Positions 5,276-7,174 of a stretch of 7,174 nucleotides of DNA are shown here, piece by piece. The position numbers and the translations under genes are program-made. The notes under the pieces are model-generated. The model was not told where the DNA came from and did no database searches. It saw nothing but the letters and a program-made list of their open reading frames with translations. The DNA is from Deltaproteobacteria bacterium (GTDB lineage Bacteria > Myxococcota_A > UBA9160 > SMWR01). Numbering within the stretch: the first letter of the stretch is position 1; each line of letters begins with the position of its first letter. Where the stretch lies: the NCBI GenBank assembly GCA_019313605.1, contig JAFDAW010000140.1, positions 1 through 7,174 of the forward strand. The letters are read 5' to 3'.

Positions 5276-5290
5276 CCGCCCGAAGGGCGG
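5276..5290 (-). terminator. Short GC hairpin directly after the cyclophilin stop
   Basis: CCGCCC and GGGCGG pair perfectly around a three-base loop, eight bases beyond the cyclophilin stop codon. The following minus-strand bases are AGACAAAGG, with no T-run. With the larger hairpin nine bases further on, it forms a tandem structured 3' end. Confidence 0.4.
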
Positions 5291-5298
5291 TGCAGCGC

Positions 5299-5994
5299 TC
5301 AATCGATGTAGATCGTCGCTTTCTTGATGTACACCTTCCGCTTCGGCTTGCCCCGACTCGTGCCCGCGCGCTCCATCTTGCTGAGCGTCGGCCTTCCCTC
5401 ATCGAGTTCACCAAAGATCGTGTGCTTCCCGTTGAGCCTCGCAGCCGGACCAAAGGTGATGAAGAACTGGCTGCCATCGGTTCCCGGGCCGCCATTGGCC
5501 ATGCTCAAGAGGCCAGCTTTGTTATGCGACAGCCCAGCATCGAATTCGCCATTGTAGTGGTAGCCAGGTCCGCCATTTCCGGTACCGGTCGGATCGCCAC
5601 CCTGCGCCACAAAATCCGGAATGATGCGGTGAAACTTCACGTCGTCGTAGAAGCCCAAGCGGGTGAGGTAGATCGTGCTCAAGACATGCAGTGGCGCAGC
5701 CTCGGGAAGCAGCTCGATCTTGAGGATTCCCTTGTTAGTTTCCAGAACCCAGTAGTAGGACATGTCCGGATCGAATGATCCCGACGCGGCTGGCGCCGGC
5801 ACCTTCGTTTTCCAGTCCTTTTCGCTTTTGTCTATATCTATCCCGGCGATGAAGGCGTCGATCGACGCGATCAACGGATCGTCCTCTGGTTCGATATCGT
5901 CAGCTACAGCGGTTACTGCAAAGCAGAACAAGATGGATGCGAGCACGCTCAACCCACATCCCAGAAACCTGGAGTCGTTCCGCAGTCCACTCAT
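5299..5994 (-). CDS. Exported cyclophilin-type peptidyl-prolyl cis-trans isomerase
   Basis: The protein has 231 residues. The signal peptide ends with AVA at 29-31. A linker of about 50 residues precedes the cyclophilin domain at about 80-231, which isomerises prolyl bonds during folding, here in the periplasm. Core motifs are FHRIIPDFVAQGGDPTG at 121-137, with catalytic R123, F128 and Q131, then MANGGPGTDGSQFFI at 165-179 and RLNGKHTIFG with H191. Arg186 stands where human CypA has Trp121, so weak cyclosporin binding is expected, as in many bacterial cyclophilins. ATG 5994 is chosen because GGAGGG lies nine bases upstream; the ATG at 6003 virtually touches it, and an open extension to 6153 lacks any leader. 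Codon use is noticeably less GC-biased in the N-terminal third than in neighbouring genes. Confidence 0.94.
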   Translation of the reverse strand: MSGLRNDSRFLGCGLSVLASILFCFAVTAVADDIEPEDDPLIASIDAFIAGIDIDKSEKDWKTKVPAPAASGSFDPDMSYYWVLETNKGILKIELLPEAAPLHVLSTIYLTRLGFYDDVKFHRIIPDFVAQGGDPTGTGNGGPGYHYNGEFDAGLSHNKAGLLSMANGGPGTDGSQFFITFGPAARLNGKHTIFGELDEGRPTLSKMERAGTSRGKPKRKVYIKKATIYID

Positions 5995-6016
5995 TTGCGT
6001 CATCCCTCCGATGAAG

Positions 6017-6058
6017 ACTGCACCGGCGGTGCAGTTGTGGATAAGTAAGCGCCGGTGC
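6017..6058 (-). promoter_or_regulatory. Competing hairpins in the 5' region of the cyclophilin gene
   Basis: Structure A pairs ACTGCACC (6017-6024) with GGTGCAGT (6028-6035), a perfect eight-base stem with a three-base loop, seven bases upstream of the GGAGGG ribosome-binding site. Structure B pairs GCACCGGCG (6020-6028) with CGCCGGTGC (6050-6058), a perfect nine-base GC-rich stem. The two share bases and cannot form together. The arrangement resembles a leader switch, although neither stem covers the ribosome-binding site itself. Confidence 0.4.
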
Positions 6059-6149
6059 CCCCAAAAATCCAGCAAATTCGGACACGGCACGCGCTTTTCG
6101 CGCACGGTCCCTAACAGTTGAAATCGGACAGTGTGGGCGAGGACTTGAC

Positions 6150-7061
6150 TCAAGAACCCGGGGGGAAAGAGACCGGGGATACGCGATTGCGCCGTCGGGT
6201 CGATTTCTCGTCGTGGAGCACGTAGATGCCGCTGGCGATGACCACCGCGGCACTCACGAGAACGAGTAACGTGGGAACGTCCCCCCAGACGAGAAAGCCG
6301 AACAGCATCGCCCAGAGCAGCGACGTGTATTCGAATGGAGCGATGACGGAAGGTGGGGCAATTCGGAACGCCTCGGTCAGACAGTACTGCGCAGAACCCG
6401 CGAGCAAGCCGGTAGCCGCCATCAGCAATAGCCCGATCAGTGTCGGCTGGGTCCAGCTGAAAGGTGCGGCAATTAGCCCCACTGCGAGAAAGACCAGCGC
6501 GGAAAAGAACGTCATCGCCCCAGCGCTCTCGGTGCTTCCGAGCCGACGCGTCAGGATCATCGCGAACGCGTAGGTGATGACGGAACCCATCACGAGCAGT
6601 GCTGCCAGTGGATCAATGTCTCCCCCGGGCCGCACCATCACCAACACGGCGGAGAATCCGACCAAAACGGCCATCCAACGCCGGAATCCGACAGGCTCCT
6701 TGAGGAGAGGCGCGGAGAGCGCGGTGATCAAGAGCGGTGCAGACATCACGATCGCGAAGATGTCCGTCAACGGCATCAGCGGGAGAGCCGCGAGAAAGAG
6801 CATGAAGCAGGCCACCGCGAGGCACCCCCGGCCCAGGCAAACCCAGGCTCGCGATTTCCGAAGGCGGACCATGCCGCCCTCGTGGCGCAGGACGATCGCA
6901 ATCGGCAGCAGCGAGAAGACCGTCCGCAGCAACAGGACCTGGTAGATCGAGTAGTCCTGCATCACCCATTTGCTGATCGCGTCGTGCAGCACCCAGAGGA
7001 AAGCTGCGAGGCTCATCAGCAACACGCCGAGCGTGGAATTGTCGGTGCGAGAATGGGGCAC
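6150..7061 (-). CDS. EamA/DMT-superfamily transporter (ten predicted helices)
   Basis: The 303-residue membrane protein has the length and ten-helix pattern of drug/metabolite transporters with two EamA domains, roughly residues 9-144 and 154-284. The N-terminal LGVLLMSLAAFLWVLHDAIS followed by KWV, with D27 and K31, is typical of the first helix. KEPVGFRRWMAVLVGFSAVLVM and the second-domain APFEYTSLLWAMLFGFLVWGD block match the family repeats. The tail after residue 285 is basic (STRRRNR), consistent with a cytoplasmic end. The substrate is unpredictable; relatives move amino acids, metabolites or purines. The start is a GTG at 7061 without a strong ribosome-binding site; an ATG at 7016 would cut into the first helix and is less likely. 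The cyclophilin start lies 155 bp downstream, with no clear terminator between them. Confidence 0.92.
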   Translation of the reverse strand: MPHSRTDNSTLGVLLMSLAAFLWVLHDAISKWVMQDYSIYQVLLLRTVFSLLPIAIVLRHEGGMVRLRKSRAWVCLGRGCLAVACFMLFLAALPLMPLTDIFAIVMSAPLLITALSAPLLKEPVGFRRWMAVLVGFSAVLVMVRPGGDIDPLAALLVMGSVITYAFAMILTRRLGSTESAGAMTFFSALVFLAVGLIAAPFSWTQPTLIGLLLMAATGLLAGSAQYCLTEAFRIAPPSVIAPFEYTSLLWAMLFGFLVWGDVPTLLVLVSAAVVIASGIYVLHDEKSTRRRNRVSPVSFPPGS

Positions 7062-7124
7062 GGAGAAGTCGGATCCTGATGCGCAATGAAAGGGCTGGAG
7101 TGCCCGCTGGGAACGCGGTGGGTT

Positions 7125-7174
7125 CTAGCGAATTCGCTCGCGCCCGTCGCGCCGGCGGGCCAGAGCGAGCAGCC
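7125..7174 (-). CDS. C-terminal end of an unidentified gene (enters from the right edge)
   Basis: One minus-strand frame reads LLALARRRDGRERIR and then TAG at 7127-7125. The codons are strongly GC-rich in the third position, and a basic Arg-rich tail after a hydrophobic patch is a common protein ending. Fifteen codons are too few for identification. A competing plus-strand frame opens at ATG 7086 and stays open to the edge, but has no ribosome-binding site. Confidence 0.33.
   Translation of the reverse strand, partial: LLALARRRDGRERIR

Larger units (their letters stand above)
5041..5298. other. 258-bp intergenic region rich in inverted repeats
   Basis: No gene is supported between the lipoprotein start and the cyclophilin stop. 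The stretch holds a 38-bp imperfect palindrome, a small CAAAC/GTTTG dyad at 5203-5215, and two hairpins close to the cyclophilin stop. A palindromic TGCCGGCA lies at 5063-5070. No clear -35/-10 pair for the lipoprotein gene could be found. Confidence 0.6.

Noticed and set aside
6074..6130. Two similar boxes, AAATTCGGACA (6074-6084) and AAATCGGACA (6121-6130), as paired operator sites
   Set aside because: Only two short copies with no symmetry and unclear spacing; chance is a sufficient explanation without comparative data.
5995..6153. N-terminal extension of the cyclophilin to 6153
   Set aside because: It would place about 53 residues before the signal peptide and cover the hairpins and the ribosome-binding site that serves the ATG at 5994.
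1..7174. A defence island, CRISPR array, prophage or transposon
   Set aside because: No spaced repeats, nuclease, transposase, integrase or phage structural genes are visible; every long gene fits housekeeping or envelope families.

Overview
This window looks like chromosomal DNA from a GC-rich, free-living Gram-negative bacterium. It encodes exported proteins with Sec signal peptides, a probable lipoprotein, lipid- and membrane-modifying enzymes, and a secreted cyclophilin. The mix is compatible with deltaproteobacterial-like or gammaproteobacterial-like lineages, but no single marker here fixes the taxon. There is no tRNA, rRNA, CRISPR array, insertion sequence or phage gene.

Layout. Most genes lie on the minus strand, so they read from right to left. 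From the right edge: the last codons of an unidentified gene (7125-7174), a ten-helix EamA/DMT transporter (6150-7061, GTG start), a secreted cyclophilin-type peptidyl-prolyl isomerase (5299-5994), and a small Ala/Glu-rich putative lipoprotein (4825-5040). A plus-strand pair occupies the centre: a 68-residue basic protein (3473-3679) and an exported TPR protein (3722-4708). The minus-strand genes then resume: a possible 19-residue leader peptide (3229-3288), a four-helix membrane protein (2695-3228), an exported Glu-Pro-rich small protein (2136-2549), an isoprenylcysteine-methyltransferase-like membrane methyltransferase (1557-2036), a DUF374-type lysophospholipid acyltransferase (792-1469, TTG start), a glutathione peroxidase (190-672) and the first 61 codons of a SAM-dependent methyltransferase (1-183).

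How the genes fit together. The left half has a membrane or lipid theme: a membrane methyltransferase, an acyltransferase and a thiol peroxidase that could reduce lipid hydroperoxides. The glutathione peroxidase and the edge methyltransferase are only 6 bp apart and very probably cotranscribed. The right half is mainly envelope-directed: transporter, periplasmic foldase and lipoprotein. None of this forms a recognised dedicated pathway.

Non-coding structure is the least ordinary part. It includes two mutually exclusive hairpins just upstream of the cyclophilin ribosome-binding site, two tandem hairpins just after its stop, and a 38-bp imperfect palindrome upstream of the lipoprotein gene. The 19-codon reading frame has its own ribosome-binding site and ends in a TGA that directly abuts, in frame, the start of the four-helix protein. 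I see no convincing new multi-gene system. The best leads are these small regulatory or leader elements and the unassigned small proteins.
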